A stretch of 64,000 bases of DNA from Phoronis australis. Its lineage: Eukaryota; Phoronida; Phoronidae. Position numbers and translations under genes: made by a program. Location: contig NMRA01000177.1 in NCBI GenBank assembly GCA_002633005.1, forward strand, positions 188,001 to 252,000, written 5' to 3'. Positions 12,564-24,332 of this stretch are shown here, one piece after another; position 1 is the stretch's first letter, and the number at the start of each line of letters is the position of its first letter. The notes beneath the pieces are model-generated. The model saw nothing but the letters and a program-made list of their open reading frames with translations. It made no database searches and was not told the origin of the DNA.

Positions 12564-15500
12564 TTACCAGCTGTTCATTCTACGCCTCAAGAATGGTCTC
12601 ATGCCACAGTAGTCAGTGCTTCCTAGACAAAAAATCAGACTTGTTTGATTTAACATGCTGCTTCTTAGTAGTGTCCAAGTACACCATTTATTTAATCAAG
12701 ATTAGCTGTTCTTCTTAGGCTCTCACATTCACGATTCATAAAGTTATGTTCTACACTTACTGAAAGTCGCACTGGTACGACTTTTGGAAACTGTACAGTG
12801 ACCGTGTCTGTACTTTTTAAAACGATAGTCATAGCAGAGCTGTCCATCCGTAGTAGTAGCCTGGTTACGGTTAGAGTTTTCATTGTGATGCATTGCAGCC
12901 AGCAGAATTCTGAAAGAGCACAATGAAATGCATCGGATCACATTACTTTGAATGAAGAACTTTACAATGCAACTTTTACCTCATTAGAACTTCCATAAAG
13001 ACCTTAACTTTGTTGTCACCAGGCAAAGTTTGCAAACGTTACGTAATATTTGGACAAGACAGTTTTTTTGTTACATGCTCCCCCACACTGCAAACTGCAA
13101 CAATGTACAACATAATCCTGTGCCCACTGCTAACAACCACATACATGCTGGCTGTACTAGATATTTAATTGTAGACCATGATGAAAAATCAATACACAAT
13201 TGCTCCACAACTTTGTTGCTGGTGAAAACATGTCTGTTATCCTACAAAAGCCGAAATTATACCTGCTTTCCATGCCATGGAAGTCAAAACTGAACATTTT
13301 TGGGGCGAAGTGGTTCACCAAACTATGATAACCCTCCACAGACGAAGTCTGTCCTCCAGGGGCTAATTTGGGCACATCCTTAGTCATCTGCCTTCCCTCC
13401 ACAATATTACAAAATTCTTCATAAGCTTCCGACCCTGTAACAAGGAAGAATACATAACTGTATCACAATGTAACTTTTTGAACAGACCAGCGTGCATTTT
13501 TTCACAATGCTAAACTATCCATCCCTAAGTAAAAACGTATCTTGTCATTTTGCAAAGATTCTAAACTAAATCAAATATTTTCAGCAAAATTTACTATCCT
13601 CCATAAGCTGATCCGTTTTCATTCGAGACAATCTAGGTCATAATCCTGAGCAACACCCAATCACCAGAGATGACAGTAAAATCTGAATTCATTTTGATCA
13701 TTCTAATTTGGCTGCATATATTCAAAGGAAAAACATCCTAATTCCCAAAACATAACCCAAGGTCAAAAAATTGTCAACCAAGTTTTCATGAATACCTTGA
13801 AAGCCCATCTTGAAATATAACACCTTTAGATTTGGTTCGTACAATATGTTAAGAGTATATAGCTCTCAGCCAACTTGTGCTATAAATTGGCAAATGTAAC
13901 GAATTGTTAGGCATACAGGCTTGCTTTTGTCTACGTCACCGTGAGAATCACCTTTTAATTGAAACAGCAGCGAATAACACCCGCACGCAATTGGCATTCT
14001 ATCCAGACCCCTATTCAGTACAATTGTTATCGGCCTTTTGTTGTTTGAGTAGGGATCTAACAGTGATGCAACATGACACCATAATGCAGCTTCACTTATC
14101 ATTTGACAAGCTTACATTTGTGTGATTGAACTCCCATTTTCTTATTTTACTAAGGCTTTGCTAGGACTATCTTGTTAGTCCAATACATCTAAAATAACAA
14201 AATTCTGTTGAAGTTAGGCTTTAACTTCAATTTCAAAATGTTGTTAAAAAATTTACACGTTCCTCTAGAGATTCCCACAATTTCATTGTTTAGCTTTTAA
14301 ATGCAAGTACGTACCAGGTTGAAACCAAGGTTTGCGATTGACATATTCATTGATTGACGGATGCAGACACCGGTCAAAATGCTGGCCATGGCCATCGTGA
14401 AGATTTGCCACATGGCGTGCAATACTTCTCCACTTTGCCAGACAAACATCTGCATTCCCCTCGCTAGACATGGTTGACCAGTACAGATGGTTTCCAACAC
14501 TTCTAGTCCACCTCCCTATCAAAGCAAACGCAGCCTTCTTAGCAAGGGCATTCAGTTTCTTGACAAGACCTAAAAAGAAAAGGTCATCTGATTAAATACA
14601 GACATCAGACAAACTATTCTTGACTGAACCAATGAACCACAATCACGTATCAAAGTAAAATTAACCTTCCTTTTCACTGCATTTCAATACGTGTTATGAA
14701 TAAATATAAAGACACCCCAATTAAGTTACAATACTGCTAAATGAAACATTCCAGTATACTTTGCAATAATATGCACTTCCCCTACAAGATTACCTTTGGC
14801 AACATGCCAGATGTCAAAGTAGTGACGAACAGTTGGCCAGTTTTCTGTTATCCACTTGGTAACCTGAACGTGCCGATCAGTGACAAGTGAGTGGACAGTC
14901 GCACCGCGGGCATCAAGCGTAGTCTTCACTCGTTTAAGGCCCTCTAATTCCATATTGAATGAGGTACGTACTTCATTGGACTGGAAAGATATGGGTAGCC
15001 TATTTGTACTATACAAAAGAAATAATCCTCTGCAGAACATGAATTTTAGGCAGGACTGAGAAGGAATTTTTCATAATTGGAAGTGACCAAATTGATTCAT
15101 TAAAATGCCAAAAGTGAGTGTTGAGTCTATTGATAAGTTCATTTTAAGATTTTCTGTGTTGTTTATTCACATCAATTCACATGCCAGTCTTTTTGAAGTT
15201 CAGTCACGAGAGGACTAACATATTCACCCTAATAAGCGCCCACACACACAATACGCAGCCGAACTTCTAAAAAAAATATCATGTGACAACATGTGTGTTT
15301 GTCCCGAGATTTTTCTCATGTTGCGCAGTACGATCTAGCGCAGATTTGGACTTAATATGCTGTTAATCCCGACTCCACAGGAGCTTAAAAATCTTCGGGA
15401 CGCTATTTTGAAAAGTTAGGACTTCAGGTAATTTGTTGAATCAAAACTATATTTTTACTCAAGAGTTCAAGTTGACCCATCGGCGATCGCGAGGCAGCGA

Positions 15501-18500
15501 CGCATCAGTTGGCTAGTTTTCGCACTGGGATTTTCTGAAAAATGCTTGTAATTTAACAGAAGTTTGATAGCAATGCACTGCAATTTTGTAGAAACTCTGT
15601 CATAGGTTACAGATGAGTCACAGAGCCTTAATTTGATGAAATCTAGCTTACGATTTTACTCGTTTCGTAGACTAGGTTTCAGCCGCTTTTGGGCTATAAT
15701 AAGCGCCCCCTTCCTGAAACAAACTTTTCTGAGCGCCTTTTGCGCTTATTAAGGCAAAATTGTACTAGATTTCATACTTACCTGGACTAACTGGACGTCA
15801 ACAACTTTGTTACGAGATACATCTATCACTGTGTAGCTTCCGAATTTGGCCGAGTGACCCATGGAATCGCACCTGGCATCCCCAGCCAGGTCAATTGGTG
15901 TATCTTGCACTGAAGCGAAGTATTCGTCCTGCTGCTGTCGGAACATCTTCCGAATCACTTGGTGAAGATAGTTTCTCTGGTGATTAAAATAGGTGGCACT
16001 ACTGTAAACCTGAACCCCCATAAATTTCAGCAACCTCAGGGACTTGGTTGGCAGGTTTCCGGAAAAGAGGTAACAGCTGACAACAATATATTTCCCGCAT
16101 ACGTTTCACCAATGAGCGGCTGGCTGGCCCAGTGGCTTGTTCCACCACACAACTCGCAATATTGTGAGATGCACACCATCGTGCCCACAACATGGCTGAC
16201 GATTCCTTGGGCACCATCACTTCTGCACATCATACATATGGTGAATAACTTAAGAAGACAGGATTCAAATATTATAAACTTGCGTTCCTGGGATGGTGAT
16301 TTACTGAAAGCAAAAAAATGGCAACGTATAAATGTCAATTTCAACGAAATCTGCTTAGATGGATTTTGTCTACTCAAGACATTTTAAGTTTATTACAGTA
16401 ACAATGTCATTTTCATATTGTACTGTGAATTACCACAACAGTTGAGGAAATTACATCAGATACTCGAGGGTACACAGAAAAGTATTCTGCAAATTTAAAT
16501 AAGACAATTACAACATGTTGCAAAAACAATTTGTAGAAAATGGCAATATTTTTGGCAATTCATGCTAATTTGGGGACACTGGTATATTATTTCTGGTAAA
16601 TCAAATATTGGTGATAGCATGCACCAAAAGATGTATGGATCACTGTTTGATTATAATAGTATATACCTGGGATGAACGGTCTCCTCATCAGACATCTCAT
16701 CATCACTAGACTCTTCCTCAGGTTCATAGTCTGGGTCCATTGGGTTGTCCGCATCTATGTCCTCGTCTTTCTCAGGGTCATCTTCAGGTTCAGGACAAAA
16801 GGAGATGGATTGCTCTTCCTCATCTCTGTCGTCGTCCAACATTTTCACATGCCAAGGAGTTTGACATCCAACAGATTTTGTTACAACTCCATACTGCAAG
16901 CCTTAAATGCAAACAATGTAAAATATCCAATTCCGTCAAGCAACTGAGAAGATTCCGAATTTTTTCTTCGAAAATTTAAAGGTAAATGCAACCATTGGTT
17001 GGAGTTATACTTAATGAAAATGAAAAACATGGAAATGTTAGAGTGACATCTCTCATTCCCTTGTCCCAGGCAACAACAAAAAAGTGATGAACAGTACAAC
17101 ACAAGTTCAGCATGTAGCAGAAAATCAGATTATGTTTCTTTTTAAATACAGTAACATGGAAAATTTGCTTTTCAAATAAAATTCTGAAACTGCTAAATTT
17201 CTGCTCCGTGTATTTGCTGGTTTTTAAACTAATGATTACTTATCTTTATAAAAATCACAAACACAAGTTAACTGAAATTTATATCAACAATGGCTTACCA
17301 ACTGTTTTGGTCTTGAGCTTGACTTGTATCCCTTTTACATACTTCCTTGTCACTGGAATTTGTGTTGAAATGCCTGGAGTCTCCACAGGCAATGTTGGCC
17401 CAGCCTCTGAGGATGTTGTCGTTGACTCCACACTCAAATGAGGTTCCAGTACAGCCTCGCTGGAAGCCTCAAAATCACTTGGACAACCAAATTCTTTATC
17501 AGCTTCTTTCAGAAGCTGAAAATGAAAAAGTGTTCATCATTGTCAGCAACAGTCAGATAGGAAGATGAGATTGGGCTACTGACACTGCTAGACCCTTGAG
17601 TTGGGTCTCTAGCTCCTCAGCTTAATAATTTCATCTATATACCAATAAAGCAATAAAGCATAACAATGGTTACAGGTGAACAGTGGAATGGGTCCACCCG
17701 AGCAAGTCTGAAACATGTAGCAGACCGTAAAAGACAGCAGTTCAATATTGCTGGATACTATGCCCAGCAAGTTGTAGAGACTCAGCAAGTCGCCTATGCA
17801 TTGGACATGGTTTATACAGTATGAAAGTATAAGTCCTTCCCAAGGTCTGAAATAACTTATAACAGAGAATGGAGCAACTAGATAACTATGTTTACAACTG
17901 TGTCTACAATAAAAAGTTACGTGAGAGCAGATGACGGCTTAATGGCACCTAATTAGTCTCATGTCGGTAAATAGCACTTCTATTTTCAGTAGCTCATTAA
18001 TATTAAAAGATCAATCACATCGAAAAAACCCGAGTTAAAGAAACCTGAGTCAGCAATGTTGTCAAAGTTTTATCATTTCGCACTTACTGCAAGTCTATGC
18101 CTCTTGAGTGCAGCTGAGCTTTCAGCTCTCGTACGTTTTGGCACATTGTGAAGGGACTGCCGGATTGACGGTACAGAATCCTGTTTGAGTCTCACAATTC
18201 TGAAAAGAACACAGCTACTTAATTTCAGCATTGGTGTGCCCTATGCAGGCCACAACTAGTAGACCACATATGCTGTCACGGTGCAGGTTTCGTCTAGGAC
18301 ATCGAATGGTAGGGTTTTACTCGTAGCAGTAGTTTTTCAAGTTCAAAATATGCAATTTACAAGGCACAATTTTGTATGCATGTTTGTAATCCTGTCTTGT
18401 GACTCTGTGAACACTAGATCTGTCAGCCACTAAACAGCCGTCAGCCAGTAAAGGTACAGTTAGCCACGATAACAGCAGTTACCAGTAAGCCACAAAGTAC

Positions 18501-19204
18501 AAGTGGTACTGACTGACGTAAGTTCTAATTTGAAGTACAATTTCTCTTAACTTGGGCAAGAGCTGCCACTCAGTTCAGTCTAACCTAACGCTAGGCCTAT
18601 ACGTGATCGCATGTCCGCCATCTTGAATATTTCGAGGGACAAGAAATAAACAAAGTTTAAGAAGGACGAAACATCTCATCAAAAGACATTTGAAATCAAA
18701 TAAGAATCTCAGAAATAACCCCAGATGCGCATAAACGTGCGTAAGTATACAATTGTTAACGATGACTAGAAACCAAAACGATTACAATCGCTTTTTAGAC
18801 CATTCCATTTTCATTCACGGTGTTCACGACGCAATGATGATTACGCCGTATTCCAGAGCGGTTAACACACAAACAATCATACAACCTAGGTTAAAAAACT
18901 ACAAAAATGATTTCACCTATCTATCTTTTAGTGGAACTTACTTTGGCTTGAAGTTAGGGAAATACTTCAATTTAACCGAGTCCGTGTCGTCGTAGCATGA
19001 TGGATGAAAATGCTGGCTGCACACCTTCGAGTGCTTTGAGTGTCCAGCCCAGTCTTTTCGTGTTGTCGACACAAATTTGTCCCAAGCACAGCTCAGACTG
19101 GGGTCACTGGGGAATCCGTGCAGATGAACTCCTTCACTGCTGGAATTGCTGCAGCCGAAAACCACACAGCGATTTCTGAGGCGGGACATTCTCTCAGCGT
19201 TCAC
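12564..19204 (-). CDS. THAP zinc finger plus DDE transposase-like protein, ten exons, one frameshift
   Basis: Exons: 18942-19204, 18088-18199, 17299-17515, 16667-16901, 15782-16303, 14794-14980, 14315-14569, 13263-13434, 12761-12909 and tentatively 12564-12622. Exon 1 is a C2CH THAP domain (RCVVFGCSNSS, WDKFVSTTRKDW, KVCSQHF) that binds DNA. Exons 2-4 give a basic linker, a Ser/Thr-rich part and a strongly acidic stretch (about 16690-16830). Exon 5 opens with RKFIIFESCLL, a CxxC...CxxC zinc ribbon (CMMC, CELC), SQPLIGETYAGN, then KFMGVQVYSS and the first catalytic-type Asp in LAGDARCDSMGHSAKFG. Exon 6 has VTDRHVQV and RHYFDIWHVAKG. Exons 7-9 have NHLYWS, KPWFQPG, QTSSVEGYHSLVNHFAPK and MHHNENSNRNQATT. 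This matches a large metazoan family of THAP/DDE proteins, probably Kolobok-like transposases (inference). Every junction phase fits except inside exon 5, where the frame slips by one near 16065-16075 (see findings). Without that slip the protein would be about 723 residues. It could be a decaying element, a domesticated gene or an assembly error. Confidence 0.85.
13870..14180 (+). repeat. Dispersed repeat, copy 1 (partner at 46130-46425, opposite strand)
   Basis: Both copies share ggcaaatgtaacgaa, ttgttaggcata, cttgcttttgtctacgtcac, cagacccctattca and gcagcttcacttatcatttg in the same order. The copy lies in an intron of the THAP gene. Its class is not recognised. Confidence 0.7.
15229..15754. 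mobile_element. Putative TIR element with CCTTAATAAGCGC ends
   Basis: The left end reads ccctaataagcgccc and the right end, reverse complemented, reads gccttaataagcgc. A further aataagcgccccc lies near 15699. It sits in the intron between THAP-gene exons 5 and 6. No coding capacity was seen. Confidence 0.5.
17575..17625 (+). repeat. SINE tail fragment
   Basis: cactgctagacccttgagt and agctcctcagct match the body downstream of the tRNA-like head of the SINE at 63196-63320. Here the tRNA-like part is missing. It lies in a THAP-gene intron. Confidence 0.6.
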
Positions 19205-19649
19205 AGCTTACACACCGGCTATCAGCTGTTCACGTTGTGTTTGTTTACACGCTATTTCTCAAAGATGACGTCATATAGACCAGTCTACTGTGATTCGTCG
19301 AGAGATCAAAAGGGGTTTCCGATGGGGGCACATAATATGGGGTGCATGAAATGCGTAGTAATTAATTAGTGCTGGAGTGGAATAAAATGAAACAAACATT
19401 TCTTAGACAAAAGTACATATATTTAACATGTCTAAAGGGTAATTGACTCATTTTTGGGGGACTTTAACTTGTTTGGGTCTCCGGTTTTCAAAGTATTTTC
19501 ACTCAAAAGTTATCGCCAGCTCCCGGCTATAGCTATCAGAGGATAACTTACCCACGAGGGCCACCAAAACAACTTATATTAAAGTAGGTGGCTCAACTAG
19601 CAGCCAACTTGTACTTTCGTTTTCCGTTTCACTTTCAGTGTCTGGCGTG

Positions 19650-19778
19650 CGTTCAGTAGACGCTAGGACCTAGCTAAAACCTAATCAAAGTCACGTGTTC
19701 TCATTTAAAATGCACGGCAATATCTCACTTAATCTCGCGAAGTCTTGCTTTTTAGCGAGGTCCTAGCGTAACTGAACG
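19650..19778. mobile_element. Short MITE with about 28-bp TIRs
   Basis: The left end reads cgttcagtagacgctaggac then ctagctaaaa. The right end, reverse complemented, reads cgttcagttacgctaggacc then tcgctaaaa. Total size is about 129 bp. It directly abuts the large inverted repeat that starts at 19784. Confidence 0.75.
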
Positions 19779-19783
19779 GGAGG

Positions 19784-20713
19784 TAGGCAATGACCATCGC
19801 CTCTGTTGGCCCGAACCAGAGGCGATGCAGAGGCTATAGGCGCTCTGTACGCCGGAAGCTTTTCGGCGAATTATGCCTCGCACCGACTAAACCATCAAAG
19901 TCATGCTGTTATAAATACCTTTTGCGCATAGAGGAACACCTTAGGAGGTTGTCGATGTGTTTAATTCCTTCCAACTCGAACAAATACTCCCGTTATGAAA
20001 CTTTTTCTTCGAGCAGTCCCTATTTCAGTTCCCAAAATCGTGAAATCAAACTTTTCATTTTTTTTAACCAGGCCGAAGGTCAGAAGTTGCGATCCTACCG
20101 GCGAACTTTGAAAGCTGAAGTTCCCGCCGTTTGCGTACGTGCTGCCGGGAACCAGTCGTGCATTTGCCGTGTTGTTAAACATTAAAATGTCAAATATGTG
20201 CACAAAGACTATTAAATGTCATATCAACAACATTTATTTTTATCAAATACAAACAATAATTCATTGAAATACAAACAGTTTCAAGTAACGCCAATTAAAG
20301 ACAAGTATAAGAGGTGGCATTTTGGAAACGAACATTTGACTGACAAGACCGCAATGGCTCACCTTTGGCCTATTTAAAAATTGAGGTGATGAAGTCACAT
20401 CACCTAGCGAGCGCGGTAAAAATTGGAGCGTGCGCAGTACAAAAATTTTGATTTCACTATTTTGGGAACTGAAATAGGGACTGCTCGAAGAAAAAGTTTG
20501 ATAACGGGAGTATTTGTTCGATTTGGAAGGAATTAAACACATCGACAACCTCCTAAGGTGTTCCTCTATGCGCAAAAGGTATTTATAACAACGTGACTTT
20601 GATGGTTTAGTCGGTGCGAGGCATAATTCGCCGAAAAGCTTCCGGCGTACAGAGCGCCTATAGCCTCTGCATCGCCTCTGGTTCGGGCCGTCAGAGGCGA
20701 TGGTCATTGCCTA
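19784..20713. repeat. Large inverted repeat, arms about 270 bp, spacer about 380 bp
   Basis: The left arm (about 19784-20060) and right arm (about 20443-20713, reverse complement) match with about seven differences by eye. Each arm begins taggcaatgaccatcgcc at its outer end. Each arm can form several hairpins: gcctctg paired with cagaggc, ggcg with cgcc around 19840, and cgccg with cggcg. Each also contains a ttataaatacc motif. The spacer shows weaker similarity beyond the arms (aggccgaaggt versus aggccaaaggt), suggesting a longer palindrome with a deletion. Open frames of 131 and 148 codons read inward through both arms, but I do not recognise them. It may be a foldback element or a head-to-head pair of structured RNA units; this is unproven. 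Confidence 0.85.
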
Positions 20714-21328
20714 AACGGGAGGCTGGTTTCGACTTAGAAATCGCTGTCGAATGAAGAAGTTTTTAGTGTTTTCAGCACTAACTGAATCTAAAATAATCAA
20801 AACGTGCTTCATTGCAGAATTATCGTTTTATATACCTGGTGAAAGAAACACTTCAACATTTTGTTCTGCGTCCCTTCATCTTCTACAATCACGTTGAGTT
20901 GTTTTTGTGCGTTCGCTGTACTCTCAAAAGCAACTTAAAATATTTTTTATGAATAGTTTAAAAATTACATCTAATAGAGTAGAATTTTTTTATTTTTTGA
21001 AAATTTCGGACACCATTTTGTTATCAATTGATTCTTTAAAATTTCGTGTTACCCTGATATTTCTGTTTGATAGAGTATTAGTCATGTGACCAGACAAGAT
21101 GTCTGCGCCCATATTGTCACAAGCACTCTCAGACATAAGCCGCTCGATTGAGGTTTCCTTTCTGCGTTTTGGTAATTGTCTCGAAATTTGTCCTCTCGTG
21201 GGTTAGTCATCAGTCACCTTTCAAGAAGCCAAATTCTCGACCATCATCTCTTTTGAATTGGTTGATCATTTTTTCAAATATTTGAAGTTAAAAAAACGAA
21301 GACGAAGTCTAAGACTGACGGTGAACCA

Positions 21329-22126
21329 GGTGAGAGTCAAGTCGGGCAAGCCTTCAGCATGTTCAAACATAGTTGCATGAGTTGATCGATATCACCAGAG
21401 TTCAATAAATTGAAAAGACCAAAGTTAATTATGTTTGCTGGTGCATCTGTAACCTACTAGTTTAGCAGCATCTAGACGTCTGCATTTTCCGTTCCGCATA
21501 CCAGGCATACATCGCTGTGTGTACTTTCAGTATCTATAATGTTGTAAAATCACAGTCAGACGTGTAATACAGCCAGCACTTTCACTCATAGTCACCAGAA
21601 CATTAATAAAGTGTCAAGAACCAACTGCACGTAGGGTGAGTGAGTCTGAAAAAATATGTAAGTTCAAAAATCTCAATCATGAATAACAATTATTTTGCAA
21701 CAAAAGTGAGTACATACCTATAATGAGAAGTGAAAATTTTGACAAATTAAGTATTTGAAAATATTTTACTTATCTAACAACCCATCTCAGAGAAATGAGG
21801 GTTGGGCAAGGATAAACAACATTTTCAGAAAATGAAGATACAGTAAAATCTCAAAATTTCGCACACCAATAATTTCCAAAATAGCACCTAGTTTTTTCAA
21901 TTTTCGCGGACATCTTACATTGTTGTAAATACCTACAAATTTTCAAAAATATCTTTTGGTAGCTACAGCACAGAAATTGGATATACCAAAGCATCATTTT
22001 AGTACTGTATATCATGTATTAAAATTATAATGTCTTTGTGATCAAAGTAGTGTGTCTTAAATTGGTGAAATTTTACCGTTATGTTTAAGGACAGTCTAAT
22101 CATTTGTAATTATCTTACAGGTCACA
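21329..22126 (+). promoter_or_regulatory. Putative 5' UTR intron of TTI2
   Basis: A donor-like accag/gtgaga at 21329/21330 and a strong acceptor tatcttacag ending at 22120, six bases before the TTI2 ATG, suggest a noncoding first exon upstream. The acceptor is well supported; the donor choice is only the best I see. The stretch 20714-21328 holds no recognised gene and is probably promoter and 5' UTR. Confidence 0.4.
21841..22078. mobile_element. MITE family C, copy 1 (CAGTAAAATCTCACC ends, TA flank)
   Basis: Left: TA then cagtaaaatctcaaaatttc. Right, reverse complemented: cggtaaaatttcaccaattt. It is about 238 bp. It shares ends with the copy at 52197-52430 and with partial ends near 30280, 36820 and 37077. 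TA flank and CAGT start suggest a Tc1/mariner-type origin (inference). It lies just upstream of the TTI2 acceptor. Confidence 0.7.
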
Positions 22127-23692
22127 ATGGAAGTAGGAAGGGTAAGCATAGACTGTGCTTGGACACAGTTGAAATCACATGTTGGAAATCAAGAGACATT
22201 TGTAGCCGAGGCTAAGCGACTCAGTGAGAACCACTGTAGCCTGGATGTTATAAAATATGCTCTGTCTAAACTGGAATCAAAAGTTGTGTCTCTGGAGGAT
22301 GTTGACATGTTGCACCACCTTCTGGATGTCTTGGACACTGATTGGTGTTTTAAAACAGAAAAAGACTACGACTTAAAAATTCTGTGCAAACTTGTATCCT
22401 TGTCAGTGCAATATGGTTCTGTACCTTCGTTTGAGGGAAGAGAGGATCATAGTTACAGCGTTGAAGATTTCCAGTTTGTGGCAGAAAGAGCTTTGGTTTC
22501 CATGCAACTTATCATAAAACTCTGTCAAATTTATGTCACCAAAAAGGTAATAAAACCCCGTGGGCGAACAAATGAAATTGGCAGCAAACAGGTATCCCCA
22601 ATGACCAGTGATTGGTTGGATTCTAACATTAGCAATATTTTAATCGTGTGTATCTGTCACCAGAAATCCAACATGTGGACCAGTCTGCAGTCGGAGGAAA
22701 GTTCCAAAGAATTGCTTAACACACTGAACACTGTTTACCATGTGGCAGACATTAAAGAGCTGCTGTTCGGCAACAGCCATCTAACTGAAGGACTTCTCAA
22801 AAAAATTCTGCTACACTTTCAAGCTACCCTGACTCGCAACACCTGGTCACATCACCCGGGAATGTGGTCCGTCTATGAGTGGTGCTTGGAACATACTAAG
22901 TTTCCCAACTTGAGTGGACATTTGGAGCAATTTCTGCCACCAGCTCTGCTGTTTGTTGATGACTACAAAACCAACAGTAAGGTGCGGGGAGTTGGTTCTT
23001 TACAGCACATCATTGATAACGTCAGTTCCAGCGAGTTGATCAGATACGGTCGAGCACAGGTGATTTACTCGGCACTCAGTCATCTTTTGTACACACAGGA
23101 AGTGGAATTACTCCACGTGTTGCTGCCTTGTTTATTGTCCATTCTGCGGATTATCGAAGCTGTGCCTAGAAACTGTGGCACATCTCGTCAGAAAAGTCGC
23201 TACGACGAGATTTTTTTGCGAGTCTTGTCTAGTATGGAGATGGAAGATAAGATTCGCTTACGTCAAATATACAGCTGTCACCTGATTGGTTTCCTTGAAG
23301 TCATGGGAATATCCATCTTAAAACTGTTCAAACGTCTACTTCGTGTAATTTTTAACTACTTGGAAATCTATGATGGCCCAAAAGAACATTCAAGGCTGAA
23401 CATATTGATCTGTCTCAGAACTGTTATTGTTACGGCCTGGGTCCGAATTCCGGACCACTGCGAGGACATCTTCAGAGGATTGTTCAAACTTGTCTATGAC
23501 CTATCTATTGATGAAACTACAACCCCAAAAGAGACCAAGAAGAGTCTGCTGAATGCATCAGTTGAGTGTATGGTGCTGGTCAAGCTTGCCTGTGGGTATA
23601 AAATGGACTTGATCTTGACTCAGATGATGGAAGTCCAAGAACTCAATAGTGTTTGTGAGGAATGTTTGCAGAAAGTGATTGATGCAATATAA
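22127..23692 (+). CDS. TTI2: TTI2, TELO2-interacting protein 2 (521 aa, single coding exon)
   Basis: The 522-codon open frame runs from ATG 22127 to TAA 23690-23692. TTI2 joins TELO2 and TTI1 in the TTT complex, which with HSP90 and R2TP folds and stabilises PIKK kinases (mTOR, ATM, ATR, DNA-PKcs, SMG1) in the cytoplasm. Evidence is the alpha-helical repeat (HEAT-like) sequence and the conserved C-terminal half: GVGSLQHIIDNVSSSELIRY, GRAQVIYSALSHLLYTQEVE, FLRVLSSMEMEDKIRLRQIY, LKRLLRVIFNYLEIYDGPKE and the C-terminal helix set around SVECMVLVKLACGY. The length is close to vertebrate TTI2 (about 500 residues). The ATG lies six bases after a strong splice acceptor, so the 5' UTR is probably spliced, but the coding part has no intron, unlike the multi-exon vertebrate gene. 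AATAAA at 24190 gives a plausible 3' end. Confidence 0.92.
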   Translation: MEVGRVSIDCAWTQLKSHVGNQETFVAEAKRLSENHCSLDVIKYALSKLESKVVSLEDVDMLHHLLDVLDTDWCFKTEKDYDLKILCKLVSLSVQYGSVPSFEGREDHSYSVEDFQFVAERALVSMQLIIKLCQIYVTKKVIKPRGRTNEIGSKQVSPMTSDWLDSNISNILIVCICHQKSNMWTSLQSEESSKELLNTLNTVYHVADIKELLFGNSHLTEGLLKKILLHFQATLTRNTWSHHPGMWSVYEWCLEHTKFPNLSGHLEQFLPPALLFVDDYKTNSKVRGVGSLQHIIDNVSSSELIRYGRAQVIYSALSHLLYTQEVELLHVLLPCLLSILRIIEAVPRNCGTSRQKSRYDEIFLRVLSSMEMEDKIRLRQIYSCHLIGFLEVMGISILKLFKRLLRVIFNYLEIYDGPKEHSRLNILICLRTVIVTAWVRIPDHCEDIFRGLFKLVYDLSIDETTTPKETKKSLLNASVECMVLVKLACGYKMDLILTQMMEVQELNSVCEECLQKVIDAI

Positions 23693-24189
23693 ACTAAGAG
23701 GAGCTACAGGACTTTGCTGAATATGTACCATGAACAGTCTTTGGAAAAATAGACTTACATATACCCATCTACCCACAAAAAAGTTTCTCATCTATACCAA
23801 CATCCCAAATTCCATTAGTACATGTGGGCTTTTCGTTGGGGAGGCTTATACTCAGGTGATCCTGAACCTCACATTCATGCATAATTCCATGTGTTTGTAT
23901 CACATATTCACTCAATACATGCGGTAAGGTTAATATGTTTTCGTTGGCAGTTTTGTGCTAAGGGAGCATTCACATATTATGTCGTCCAAAATTTGCAGCC
24001 TCTAATTATATCTAGGAAGTGATGGAGTGGGTTTGTCGTTTGTCTGCCTATATGTTCATAAGATAATTCTGGCGAAATCATGAACACATCTGTGATGCGT
24101 AAAACAGCGGGTCCTGGGTTTGGAGTTGGTCACTTCCACTTGAAGGTGAACCAGTTTCCCAACTATGTGTATTGTGATGGAGATATTCT

Positions 24190-24195
24190 AATAAA
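24190..24195 (+). promoter_or_regulatory. Candidate polyadenylation signal of TTI2
   Basis: AATAAA lies about 500 bases after the TTI2 stop codon, with no stronger candidate before it. Confidence 0.5.
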
Positions 24196-24332
24196 AAGCA
24201 TGACGACGTCACCGTGAGTCTAAACTCCCCTCTCCGTCATCAGTCGTCATCTCTTCCAAATCTTCTTCCCTTGAGTGATTACATAACACATGAACGCTTC
24301 CAAACGCGAGAATCACTCAGACGGTGAATTTG

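Noticed and set aside
16672-16947. Plus-strand open frame of 91 codons
   Set aside because: It is the antisense shadow of the acidic exon 4 of the THAP gene.
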